Shown here one piece after another: positions 1 to 5,928 of a stretch of DNA of 10,737 bases; the first letter of the stretch is position 1; every line of letters starts with the position of its first letter. A program made the translations under genes and the position numbers. The notes under the pieces were generated by a model. That model was not told the DNA's origin. It saw nothing but the letters and a program-made list of their open reading frames with translations, and did not search any database. The DNA comes from Bacteroidota bacterium (GTDB lineage Bacteria > Bacteroidota > Bacteroidia > Chitinophagales > Saprospiraceae), in the NCBI GenBank assembly GCA_018969455.1, contig JAGWYI010000091.1, forward strand, positions 1 to 10,737, written 5' to 3'.

Positions 1-46
1 TTGGCGTATTTTTAAACAGCAAATGTGGTAAAAATATCGGAGGCCG

Positions 47-76
47 TCGCATGCCCGACGTGGAGATGTACCTTTG
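47..76 (+). promoter_or_regulatory. Putative Bacteroidota-type promoter of the EamA transporter
   Basis: TACCTTTG at 69-76 matches all fixed bases of the Bacteroidota -7 element TAnnTTTG. Exactly 19 bases upstream is TCG at 47-49, which matches two of three bases of the -33 TTG. The predicted RNA start near 81 leaves a leader of about 13 nt before the ATG at 94, so this site also argues against the upstream GTG start at 25. This is a by-eye motif match only. Confidence 0.45.
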
Positions 77-93
77 CCTTGAAAATTATCTTT

Positions 94-960
94 ATGATTT
101 ACCTGTTTCTCTCTGTTATTTGTTCGGTGTTGCTGGGTTTTGCATTCAAACTGTTTCCCTGGTTTGGGGTAGATCGTTTTCAGGCAATCGTATTTAATTA
201 CGGCACATGTGTGGTATGTGGTTGGCTTCAAATGGGCCAATTTCCCCTGGCAAGCGCGGGTTGGGATGCCCACTGGGTACCCTATGCGGTTTTTTTAGGA
301 TTTGTGTTTATCAGCGGTTTCAATTTGGCAGCATTAACCGTTCAGCATTTTGGAGTGACGGTTAGCCAGGTTATGCAAAAAATGTCTATTCTTTTGTCGG
401 TTCCCTTTGCGGTAATCGTGTATCATGAATCGGCAGGCCTGGGTAAGATTACGGGTTTTTTAATGGCAATAACAGCCATAATTTTGGTCAATTGGCCGCA
501 GCCGCAGGCAGAAAAGCAAAGCGGAAATCTGGGCATGTTGTGGTTGCCGGCCCTAACCTGGTTGTTATCGGGCGCCATTGAGGTGGTTTTGTTGCATGTA
601 CAACATTTGCACTTGAACAACCCGCAAGATCCCAGTTTTGTAAGTACCATATTTGGCACCGCGGGCGCCATCGGATTTTTTATAGCCATGATCCAATGGA
701 TGCGGGGCAAAGCGCGATTTGCATTAAAAAATGTGCTTGGTGGCATATGCCTGGGCATTCCCAATTATGGGAGCATGCTTTTTATGGTTATGGCGCTTGG
801 TTCGGGGCTGGAATCGTCGCTGGTGTTTCCGGCAATTGATGTGAGCATTATTTTGCTGACCACCATCGGGGCGGTGCAATTTTTTCGGGAACCGCTGGCG
901 CGCATCAACTGGATCGGAATTGCGCTGGCGCTGGCCGCCATTTTGCTGATCGCCTTTTGA
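94..960 (+). CDS. EamA/DMT-family membrane transporter
   Basis: This encodes a 288-residue, very hydrophobic protein with about ten membrane-spanning segments arranged as two similar halves, the usual EamA (drug/metabolite transporter superfamily) layout and length. The first half runs to about residue 135 and ends in the family-typical pattern of a small helix, a Glu-containing turn (YHESAGLGKITGF) and a last helix. The second half ends the same way (FFREPLARINWIG). The substrate cannot be predicted; members export metabolites or amino acids. The frame is open from a GTG at 25, but the ATG at 94 is preferred: it starts directly with a membrane segment as the family does, and a TAnnTTTG promoter box lies at 69-76, inside the longer reading. 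The gene stands alone, with 205 bp to the next gene. Family assignment is fairly secure; transport specificity is unknown. Confidence 0.85.
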   Translation: MIYLFLSVICSVLLGFAFKLFPWFGVDRFQAIVFNYGTCVVCGWLQMGQFPLASAGWDAHWVPYAVFLGFVFISGFNLAALTVQHFGVTVSQVMQKMSILLSVPFAVIVYHESAGLGKITGFLMAITAIILVNWPQPQAEKQSGNLGMLWLPALTWLLSGAIEVVLLHVQHLHLNNPQDPSFVSTIFGTAGAIGFFIAMIQWMRGKARFALKNVLGGICLGIPNYGSMLFMVMALGSGLESSLVFPAIDVSIILLTTIGAVQFFREPLARINWIGIALALAAILLIAF

Positions 961-1048
961 TTATGGAATAAATTTTCATTTTGGTGAACCGGAATGCCAA
1001 TCAGGCTGTTTTGCCCCGAAACCTGCTTCCGAAAGCTCGTTTTTATAC

Positions 1049-1115
1049 CAGGATTCGCCGGATTTTGTGGATATATCAGGATGGATTACGATGATTTATA
1101 AAGATTTATAAAGAT
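1049..1115 (+). repeat. Phased GGATT-like degenerate repeat array
   Basis: GGATT or one-base variants occur at 1051, 1060, 1069, 1079, 1083, 1092, 1102 and 1112, so most steps are 9 or 10 bp, close to one DNA helical turn. The last part is an exact 10-bp tandem duplication (GATTTATAAA at 1093-1102 and 1103-1112). It fills much of the gap between the transporter and the oxidase gene. From memory, AGGATT/AATCCT-type degenerate arrays recur in intergenic DNA of Bacteroidota and some other phyla; I cannot cite or verify their function. The frame is not open, so it is not coding. Confidence 0.55.
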
Positions 1116-1146
1116 CGTGATGCACAAAATCTGGCGGTGTAAAGTA

Positions 1147-1154
1147 TATATTTA
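1147..1154 (+). promoter_or_regulatory. Possible -7 box before the oxidase subunit III gene
   Basis: TATATTTA matches seven of eight positions of TAnnTTTG and lies 11 bp before the ATG at 1166. No TTG is present at the expected -33 distance, so the call is weak. If real, the mRNA would have almost no leader. Confidence 0.25.
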
Positions 1155-1165
1155 AAACAAAAAAC

Positions 1166-1774
1166 ATGGAACAGCAAGCCGAACATCGAGACGATGAATT
1201 CCTCTTTCACCCCAGCAATGTGATGTTGGCCATCCTGCTTTTGGGGCTATCCGTTTTGTTTTTGGCCCTAACTGTCTCGTATGTATACACGCGCGTGGCC
1301 ATGCACGTGCCGCCGGTACAAGTGCCCTTCCTGTTTTTGGTAAATACTTTTATTTTACTGGGAAGCAGTTTTACCATGAAAAGAGCCAAAAAATGCTATC
1401 TGCATGACAATACAGAAGGTTATATTGGAAATTTGCGCTATACCATTGCACTTTCTTTTTTATTTATGGTAATGCAAACAGTGGCATGGATCTGGCTTTT
1501 CCAGAACAATATTTCCCTTCGCTCCTCCACAACGGCCGCTTACTTGTACGTCATTTCATTTGTACACCTGGCACACGTCATTGCCGGCCTGCCCTTCCTA
1601 TACCTGTTTTACTATACGGCAAAAAAACGCATGGTAGATCCCGTTACCGTGCTCGTTTATTTTTCAGACCCTGAAAAAAGAATGCGCCTGCGTCTGCTAA
1701 CAATTTACTGGCATTTTCTCGACGGACTATGGATCTATCTGGTGCTGTTTTTTGGGATAAATTATTTCATCTGA
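1166..1774 (+). CDS. Heme-copper cytochrome c oxidase subunit III family protein
   Basis: This 202-residue integral membrane protein has five predicted helices (about 18-42, 52-72, 92-113, 122-150 and 180-200), matching the short five-helix form of oxidase subunit III. Diagnostic stretches are the HxxH-containing helix SFVHLAHVIAGLPFLYLF (H134, H137) and the C-terminal YWHFLDGLWIYLVLFF (H183, D186), both near-invariant in the family. Subunit III binds no heme or copper; it packs against the catalytic subunit I in the cytoplasmic membrane and supports proton uptake and turnover stability. In Bacteroidota such genes usually sit beside cyoE, a second subunit III and a small subunit IV gene; here none is adjacent, so this copy is an orphan whose partner oxidase must lie elsewhere. 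A NorE-like role with nitric oxide reductase is an alternative. The ATG at 1166 fits the typical short polar N-terminus. Confidence 0.88.
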   Translation: MEQQAEHRDDEFLFHPSNVMLAILLLGLSVLFLALTVSYVYTRVAMHVPPVQVPFLFLVNTFILLGSSFTMKRAKKCYLHDNTEGYIGNLRYTIALSFLFMVMQTVAWIWLFQNNISLRSSTTAAYLYVISFVHLAHVIAGLPFLYLFYYTAKKRMVDPVTVLVYFSDPEKRMRLRLLTIYWHFLDGLWIYLVLFFGINYFI

Positions 1775-1836
1775 CCCTTTAAAGCCTGCAAAAGGTATCC
1801 TAACTCGGGTCTCCAACAATCATCCAACAAAAATCA

Positions 1837-1858
1837 GTTCGAAAATCAGAATTCGAAC
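1837..1858. repeat. Perfect 7-bp inverted repeat (GTTCGAA-N8-TTCGAAC)
   Basis: GTTCGAA at 1837-1843 and TTCGAAC at 1852-1858 are perfect inverted copies separated by 8 bp. The site lies in the 260-bp gap between the oxidase gene and the next operon, about 180 bp upstream of the ATG at 2035. There is no following T tract on the plus strand, so it is not an ordinary terminator; a regulator-binding site or a mRNA hairpin are both possible. Nothing else convincing was seen in this gap. Confidence 0.3.
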
Positions 1859-2034
1859 AAATCGGAAATAAAAAAGCCTTTCCAACAGGGTTGGGTAGCC
1901 CCTTACTTTTATTTTATGCTTTAGTCCATTCCATACAATTGTAATAATTTCCATTGCATCCAGACAGCCATATTGTAAACAATTGCGTTCCTTTACAACA
2001 ATAACACCAAACTTTCACCGCTACCACAACTCCA

Positions 2035-2814
2035 ATGCAATTGAAAACCATTTGCCTCCTTGCTTTTTGGGCAGGCTCCTTAGGCGCTTCGCTTCACGCG
2101 CAGCAAAGCACACACGTACGCCATTATCACCCGATTCAGGTGGGATTCGGTCCAATCAGCGCGTTAACACGGCTGGGAAAATTTAATGTTTGTGCCGAGT
2201 GGGTGTACAAACCCAAGCAATCCATCAGTTTGTTGGTTTCGGTACCGATCAATCATGTTCCTGCCATACTGGGCTGGGGCGACATCCATACCCGCGACTT
2301 AAGCAGCAAACACAATTTGACGGTTTTGAACATCGTTTTGGAAAACAAGCATTACTTTTCGCCCGGCACGAAAGATGCTTTTTACTTCGCTCCATATGCG
2401 CGTTACCTGGAATACCATGTCTGGAAGCGCGATTCGGCAGGAACAACCCAAGCCAACTATTTGTATTCCAACAAAGTAAAAGGCTTCGGGCTGGGCGGAG
2501 CCCTCGGTGTGCAAATAAGCCTTGGTCACCGATTTATCCTTGATTTTACCTTTTTAGGCGTAGATTTAAAATTGGTGCGTGGTTATCAACGCTATGAAAC
2601 CGATTATTCAGAGCCGGATTACGGAGAAGTGCTTTTGTCGAGCGCCAAACATTATTGGACCGACGTGCCGATATACCGTTTCAGGGTAAAACACAGCGAG
2701 GTTTCCTCCAACATGGTTCGCACCCGAACCAATTTACAATTGGTTCCCGGATACAGAGCCAATCTGACCATCAAATACTGTTTCGGGAAATCCGTACCTT
2801 TAGCGGTAAATTGA
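2035..2814 (+). CDS. Secreted protein, probable outer-membrane beta-barrel
   Basis: This encodes 259 residues beginning with a clear Sec signal peptide: a Lys at position 4, a hydrophobic core (TICLLAFWAGSLGASL) and a likely cleavage at HAQ|Q near residue 23. The mature part has many short alternating stretches with aromatic ends, glycine-rich turns (FGLGGALGVQISLGHRFILDFTFLGVDLKL) and the closing strand RANLTIKYCFGK, consistent with a small outer-membrane barrel such as those in the DUF3575-like group. I do not recognise a specific family. It is the first gene of a three-gene set, with only 7 bp before the next start. The ATG at 2035 is chosen because it gives the signal peptide; an overlapping frame from 1983 lacks any such logic. 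The barrel topology is inference; export is well supported. Confidence 0.7.
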   Translation: MQLKTICLLAFWAGSLGASLHAQQSTHVRHYHPIQVGFGPISALTRLGKFNVCAEWVYKPKQSISLLVSVPINHVPAILGWGDIHTRDLSSKHNLTVLNIVLENKHYFSPGTKDAFYFAPYARYLEYHVWKRDSAGTTQANYLYSNKVKGFGLGGALGVQISLGHRFILDFTFLGVDLKLVRGYQRYETDYSEPDYGEVLLSSAKHYWTDVPIYRFRVKHSEVSSNMVRTRTNLQLVPGYRANLTIKYCFGKSVPLAVN

Positions 2815-2821
2815 GTATTGA

Positions 2822-3523
2822 ATGAACCAAGCCTTATACAAAATTGCCCGATATGCCGTTTCCACCTTCGGCGCGCTGGCAATTTTGTATTTTTCCTGGG
2901 TCATGCTGGGCAAAATCATGCCGTATTTCAGTTTTCAGCATGCGATTCATTTCCTGGGCACCAAAACCGATGAAGTATTGGGAAAAACCCATTTTATTTG
3001 GGCCTTTTACTTGCACATCACTTCCAGTTGGGTGGTGCTCATGACCGGCATGATCCAGTTTTTTCCTTTTTTAGTTCAAAAATATCCCGGGCTGCACCGC
3101 ACAAGTGGCAAGATTTATTTGTTATTTTTGTTGGTCCTGGCGGCGCCTTCGGGCCTGGTTTTGGCCTTGTATGCCAATGGTGGCCTGCCCGCACGCGTAG
3201 GATTTTTCATGCAATGTGTGCTGTGGTGGGGCCTGACGTGGGCAGCCTGGCGCGCTTTGAAACTCCGACAAATGCAACAACACGCTGGGTTTATGATCCG
3301 GAGTTACGCCGTAACCTTGGCGGCCATGAGCCTGCGTACTGAAAGTTACTTTATGTATTACTGGCTGGGAACCAAGCCTATAGAAACTTATGTGACCGTT
3401 ACCTGGCTGTCCTGGGTAGGCAACTGGATCCTCGCCGAACTATTGATTTACCTTGGCCTCGACCGGCGTCTGTTGCGCGCGGCCTATCCCAAAACAACGC
3501 ACATCCAATCTTCAAACATATGA
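2822..3523 (+). CDS. DUF2306 family membrane protein
   Basis: This 233-residue protein has about six or seven membrane helices and the hallmark pattern of DUF2306: a helix with a conserved His (H65 in FYLHITSSW), the loop LHRTSGKIYL (H92, G96), and the HAGFMIRSYAVTLAAMSLR segment at 154-172. The conserved histidines within or next to helices have prompted ideas of heme or metal binding in this family, but no function is established. The gene starts 7 bp after the upstream stop and its own stop overlaps the next start as ATGA (3520-3523), so the three genes are almost certainly co-transcribed and this one is translationally coupled to the next. The last 15 residues are polar and cytoplasmic. 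Family call is confident; role is unknown. Confidence 0.85.
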   Translation: MNQALYKIARYAVSTFGALAILYFSWVMLGKIMPYFSFQHAIHFLGTKTDEVLGKTHFIWAFYLHITSSWVVLMTGMIQFFPFLVQKYPGLHRTSGKIYLLFLLVLAAPSGLVLALYANGGLPARVGFFMQCVLWWGLTWAAWRALKLRQMQQHAGFMIRSYAVTLAAMSLRTESYFMYYWLGTKPIETYVTVTWLSWVGNWILAELLIYLGLDRRLLRAAYPKTTHIQSSNI

Positions 3524-4386
3524 AAAATCGGTTTACAGGCGCCCTGCTCATCGGCGTCGTTTTTGTATCCTGGCATTGTCAGTTCAGCCAAAACAAAGCC
3601 AACAAATTATCCGCACTGCCTGCCAATGCCGTGCCCCTGCTCACCCACAAGGAAGCAGCCGATTCCTTGCGTGCCGATACCACGCAACCCATCAAAGCCA
3701 GCATTTTCCGACCGCTCAGCGCAGCGGAAGGCCGCATGGTGCTGAACAGCATCCGACTCGACTCCGTTCTTGCCGTGGATTATCCCGACAACGGCTTTTA
3801 CGGCGACGACCACTACCGCATCGAATTTGTTTTCACACAGGCCCTGCGGGACCCCAACAATCCGGCACTTTATCACCTGAAAGGCAAAAACAGGTACAAA
3901 AAAACCATCAGTGCCTTTTCAGGTGAAATGGAATTCCAAAACCTGGAGCAATTCTTCGATCCCAACATCGATACTTCCCAAATCGATGTGAGGGACATTC
4001 TTAAAATGTATGCGTGCACCGGACGATTTGAATTGCGGGAAGACAGCAGCCTGGCCTCCAGCGGCGTTTTTCGGGGCGATTTTAAAATAGACTTCAGTTT
4101 GTCGAACCAAAATATGCCCGATTTGTGGTTCTTTACCAACGATACCCCCGCAAAGGGCAGCGGCTACCGTTTCGATGGCGCATGGACGCCTTACAAGCAA
4201 AGCGATGTGAAAAAACCGGTGCTCTGGTCGCGCGACCTGTTCCGCTTTGCCAACAACATCTTGCAAGACTTCTCCTATGGCGAGCGCGAAATCGAAATCA
4301 ATCCGAAATACCGCAGCCTGGGATGGGAAAACTTCTGGGATGGAGAAGAATGGTGGCACGAAGGCGCCCCAAAAACCATTCAATAA
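3520..4386 (+). CDS. Exported protein of unknown function, third gene of the operon
   Basis: This encodes 288 residues. Residues 1-20 look like an export signal (MKNRF, then a hydrophobic stretch) ending in Cys20; the residues before it (S-W-H) are not a canonical lipobox, so lipoprotein status is uncertain. The mature protein has no membrane helix. A central beta-rich part (YRIEFVF, GEMEF, GRFELRE, RGDFKIDFSL, about 94-198) contains regularly spaced aromatic/acidic strands, and the C-terminal 40 residues are rich in Trp and acidic residues (LGWENFWDGEEWWHEG). I do not recognise a family. The start ATG overlaps the DUF2306 stop codon (ATGA), which implies coupled translation and suggests the two products act together at the cell envelope. 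No terminator with a GC stem follows directly; the next one on this strand is at 4560. Confidence 0.72.
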   Translation: MKNRFTGALLIGVVFVSWHCQFSQNKANKLSALPANAVPLLTHKEAADSLRADTTQPIKASIFRPLSAAEGRMVLNSIRLDSVLAVDYPDNGFYGDDHYRIEFVFTQALRDPNNPALYHLKGKNRYKKTISAFSGEMEFQNLEQFFDPNIDTSQIDVRDILKMYACTGRFELREDSSLASSGVFRGDFKIDFSLSNQNMPDLWFFTNDTPAKGSGYRFDGAWTPYKQSDVKKPVLWSRDLFRFANNILQDFSYGEREIEINPKYRSLGWENFWDGEEWWHEGAPKTIQ

Positions 4387-4464
4387 GCCAGCCATGTGAA
4401 TGAAAATATACCCAAAAAAAGTTAAAGTTTAATTTTTTTTTGACCTCTTTGCGACAAAATGAAA

Positions 4465-4493
4465 TTTTGGCACGGTTTTGGCACTTAATTTGT
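4465..4493 (+). promoter_or_regulatory. Sigma-54-like -24/-12 promoter, possibly two overlapping copies
   Basis: TGGCACGGTTTTGGCA at 4468-4483 fits the RpoN consensus TGGCACGNNNNTTGCW with one mismatch (second T of TTGC is G), and the GG and GC dinucleotides are spaced exactly 12 bp apart. A second, overlapping match starts 11 bp later: TGGCACTTAATTTGT (4479-4493), again with one core mismatch. The overlap comes from a direct repeat, TTTTGGCAC at 4465-4473 and 4476-4484. Predicted RNA starts are about 4494 or 4505. The only thing downstream on this strand is the terminator at 4560-4589. No rpoN gene or enhancer-binding protein is visible in the window. Confidence 0.5.
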
Positions 4494-4589
4494 AACCTTT
4501 AGCGGCTTCGCGCACTTTATAATCTCGTGAATTTTTCTAATAATCGATTCAGAACTTCTGACCTGTCCCTTCGGCCAGGTCTTTTTTTT
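4494..4589 (+). ncRNA. Candidate small RNA, about 85-96 nt, sigma-54-type promoter
   Basis: The stretch lies between a sigma-54-like promoter and a GC-stem terminator with eight T residues. It has no convincing ORF: the only start-like codon (GTG at 4528) opens a frame that runs through the terminator. Possible structure is GCG-loop-CGC near 4502-4513, TCAGA-ACT-TCTGA at 4549-4561, and the terminator hairpin, which shares two bases with the previous stem. Targets are unknown. It could also be a leader or a relic. The call rests on promoter plus terminator without a gene. Confidence 0.4.
4560..4589 (+). terminator. Rho-independent terminator (plus strand)
   Basis: GACCTG (4560-4565) pairs perfectly with CAGGTC (4576-4581), with a possible inner CC/GG extension, followed by eight T residues (4582-4589). 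It would end the candidate small RNA and could also stop read-through from the 2035-4386 operon. Confidence 0.8.
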
Positions 4590-4686
4590 GCCCGTACACG
4601 GGCCTATTTTCTTTTTATTGCCTTAAATTCCTGAATATCAATGTTTAGCATGCCAATAAATTCGGATTTCGGGGAGGCCATGTACT

Positions 4687-4718
4687 AAAAAAGGAAACGC
4701 CCACTTTGCAGCGGGCGT
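4687..4718 (-). terminator. Rho-independent terminator (minus strand) with GCAA tetraloop
   Basis: Read on the minus strand, ACGCCCGCT pairs with AGTGGGCGT (nine pairs, one G-T wobble) around a GCAA loop of the GNRA class, followed by TTCC and six T residues (to 4687). It lies about 155 bp beyond the fmt stop, so it could end either fmt or the short transcript from 4772. Confidence 0.7.
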
Positions 4719-4772
4719 GTATGACATCCTTCTAAAAACCTTCTTGCTGTTTCTTTAACCTCATCGGAGGTT
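4687..4772 (-). ncRNA. Candidate small RNA, about 86 nt, minus strand
   Basis: A perfect TATATTTG box at 4783-4776 (minus strand) predicts an RNA start near 4772. The RNA would begin with a 5' hairpin (AACCTC-CGAT-GAGGTT, 4772-4757), continue through a purine-rich single-stranded stretch (about 4756-4720) and end with the GCAA-capped terminator at 4718-4687. No ORF of note lies inside. Alternatively it is the tail of the fmt transcript, with the 5' hairpin acting as a processing or protection element. I do not recognise it as a known RNA family. Confidence 0.4.
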
Positions 4773-4775
4773 GCA

Positions 4776-4783
4776 CAAATATA
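4776..4783 (-). promoter_or_regulatory. Perfect TAnnTTTG box on the minus strand downstream of fmt
   Basis: TATATTTG read on the minus strand agrees with every fixed base of the Bacteroidota -7 element. At the expected -33 distance there is only a T-rich stretch, not TTG, so the promoter is half-supported. It points at the short unit ending at 4687 and lies outside fmt. Confidence 0.4.
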
Positions 4784-4871
4784 ATAACATGACATTCACA
4801 CTTAAAAGTATTACTTTCAAATAATTTTAAATTTTTTTATTAAAATGTTTTATTTGAATAAAATCAATATT

Positions 4872-5789
4872 TTATATATTATACCATTCTTTTTTGTATC
4901 CATTTAAAAAATCCTTTACCTGCATTTGCTTTTTCCCTTCTGGTTTAATTTCCAAAAGATCAATGCGGCCATCGCCGGTTCCCACCTGTAAATAATGCTT
5001 CCCATCGGAATAAAAAGCGCCGGGCTGGGTGCCCGATTCGGCAGGGAGGCGTCGGGTGCGCAATACCTTCAAGGTTTTACCGTCTAACATGGTCCAGGCG
5101 CCTGGGTAAGGACTTAAGCCGCGTACCAGGTTGTGTACAGATTCGGTGTTTTTAGAAAAATCGAGTTTTCCAGTTTCGTGAAAAATTTTAGGTGCATGCG
5201 ATACTTCTGTGTCTGCTTGAGGAAAAGGCCGGGCGTTGCCGCGCTCCAGCGCTTGAACCGATTGAAGCACCAATTGGGCGCCTACATGCATCATCCGATC
5301 GTGCAACTCCCCGGCGGTTTCATCCGGGCCAATCGGAATGCTTTGTTGAAAGAGCAAATCGCCCGTATCGATTTCGTGTTTGAGCAAAAATGTCGTGACC
5401 CCGGTTTCTTTTTCGCCGTTGATGATGGCCCAGTTGATAGGCGCCGCACCACGGTAACGCGGCAGCAGCGACCCATGCAGGTTCATGGTGCCCATGGGCG
5501 GCATGTTCCACACTGCTTCCGGCAGCATGCGAAAAGCCACCACGATGAACAAATCGGCCTGAAAGCCCTGCAATGTTTCCAAAAATGCCGGATTGCGCAA
5601 TTTTTCAGGTTGCAAAATCGGCAGCCCCCGGCTAAGGGCAAATTTTTTCACGGCCGATTCCTGGATGCCAAGCCTGCCCCCGGGCTTGTCTGCTGAAGTC
5701 ACAACGGCAGCGATTTCATAGCCGGCGATCAGGAGGATTTCTAGGCTGGGCACGGCAAATTCGGGGGTACCCATGTATACGATGCGCAT
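4872..5789 (-). CDS. fmt: Methionyl-tRNA formyltransferase
   Basis: Fmt transfers a formyl group from 10-formyltetrahydrofolate to the initiator Met-tRNA in the cytoplasm, making fMet-tRNA for translation initiation. The 305-residue product has the usual length. The N-terminal formyltransferase domain opens with MRIVYMGTPEFAVPSLE and contains the folate-site signature NLHGSLLPRYRGAAPINWAI; the catalytic triad is N103, H105 and D141 (the last in HEIDTGD). The basic loop ADKPGGRLG (33-41) fits the tRNA acceptor-binding insertion. The C-terminal OB-fold-like domain spans about 205-300, beginning near KLDFSKNTESVHNLVRGLSPYPGAWT. The frame is open 13 codons further upstream (to 5828), but Met at 5789 matches the family start, and the likely promoter box at 5825-5818 sits inside the longer version. 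The gene stands divergent from the OmpA-like gene. Confidence 0.97.
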   Translation of the reverse strand: MRIVYMGTPEFAVPSLEILLIAGYEIAAVVTSADKPGGRLGIQESAVKKFALSRGLPILQPEKLRNPAFLETLQGFQADLFIVVAFRMLPEAVWNMPPMGTMNLHGSLLPRYRGAAPINWAIINGEKETGVTTFLLKHEIDTGDLLFQQSIPIGPDETAGELHDRMMHVGAQLVLQSVQALERGNARPFPQADTEVSHAPKIFHETGKLDFSKNTESVHNLVRGLSPYPGAWTMLDGKTLKVLRTRRLPAESGTQPGAFYSDGKHYLQVGTGDGRIDLLEIKPEGKKQMQVKDFLNGYKKEWYNI

Positions 5790-5817
5790 GATGCTCTGGT
5801 CGGTTTGATTTGAATGG

Positions 5818-5847
5818 CAAAATTCCAAAAAACAAACGAAACTGCAA
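5818..5847 (-). promoter_or_regulatory. Putative fmt promoter
   Basis: On the minus strand, TTG (5847-5845) is followed after exactly 19 bases by GAATTTTG (5825-5818), which matches TAnnTTTG except for its first base. This is the best-spaced primary promoter match in the window. The predicted leader is about 20-25 nt before the ATG at 5789. Confidence 0.55.
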
Positions 5848-5900
5848 GACTCCCGGATGCTTCACTGAAAAGCAGGGGCGCATTCTCGTTCCAATGCACG

Positions 5901-5908
5901 TATATTTG
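5901..5908 (+). promoter_or_regulatory. Putative -7 box of the OmpA-like/hydrolase operon
   Basis: TATATTTG at 5901-5908 is a perfect TAnnTTTG element 20 bp before the ATG at 5929, giving a leader of about 15 nt without a Shine-Dalgarno sequence. No clear TTG lies at -33. It shares the 139-bp intergenic region with the divergent fmt promoter. Confidence 0.45.
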
Positions 5909-5928
5909 TCCCAAAGCCGATTTTAACC

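Larger units (their letters stand above)
4387..4871. other. Gene-free 485-bp stretch carrying two convergent non-coding units
   Basis: No ORF here has a plausible start, length and composition. What it holds, left to right: an A/T-rich run (4410-4440), a sigma-54-like promoter (4465-4493) leading to a terminator (4560-4589), a quieter stretch (4590-4686), a terminator reading leftwards (4687-4718) served by a promoter at 4776-4783, and a very A+T-rich tract (about 4795-4880) directly behind the fmt stop codon. The tract includes TTTTATT/AATAAAA inverted copies at 4848-4863. Confidence 0.7.

Noticed and set aside
25..93. GTG-started 23-residue N-terminal extension of the EamA transporter
   Set aside because: It contains the likely promoter box (69-76) and adds a polar stretch the family does not have.
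1025..1045. Possible terminator of the EamA gene (GCTT-CCGA-AAGC then a T run)
   Set aside because: The stem is only four base pairs; too weak to claim.
1876..1910. CCAAC-AGG-GTTGG hairpin after the oxidase gene
   Set aside because: Five base pairs, no adjacent T run on the plus strand, and no minus-strand gene that would need the reverse reading.
3453..3926. 157-codon plus-strand frame across the DUF2306 and third operon gene
   Set aside because: It is the +1/+2 shadow of two well-supported genes and is Arg/Pro/His-rich without hydrophobic core.
5133..5696. 187-codon plus-strand frame inside fmt
   Set aside because: It is antisense to fmt, whose catalytic residues and length are intact.
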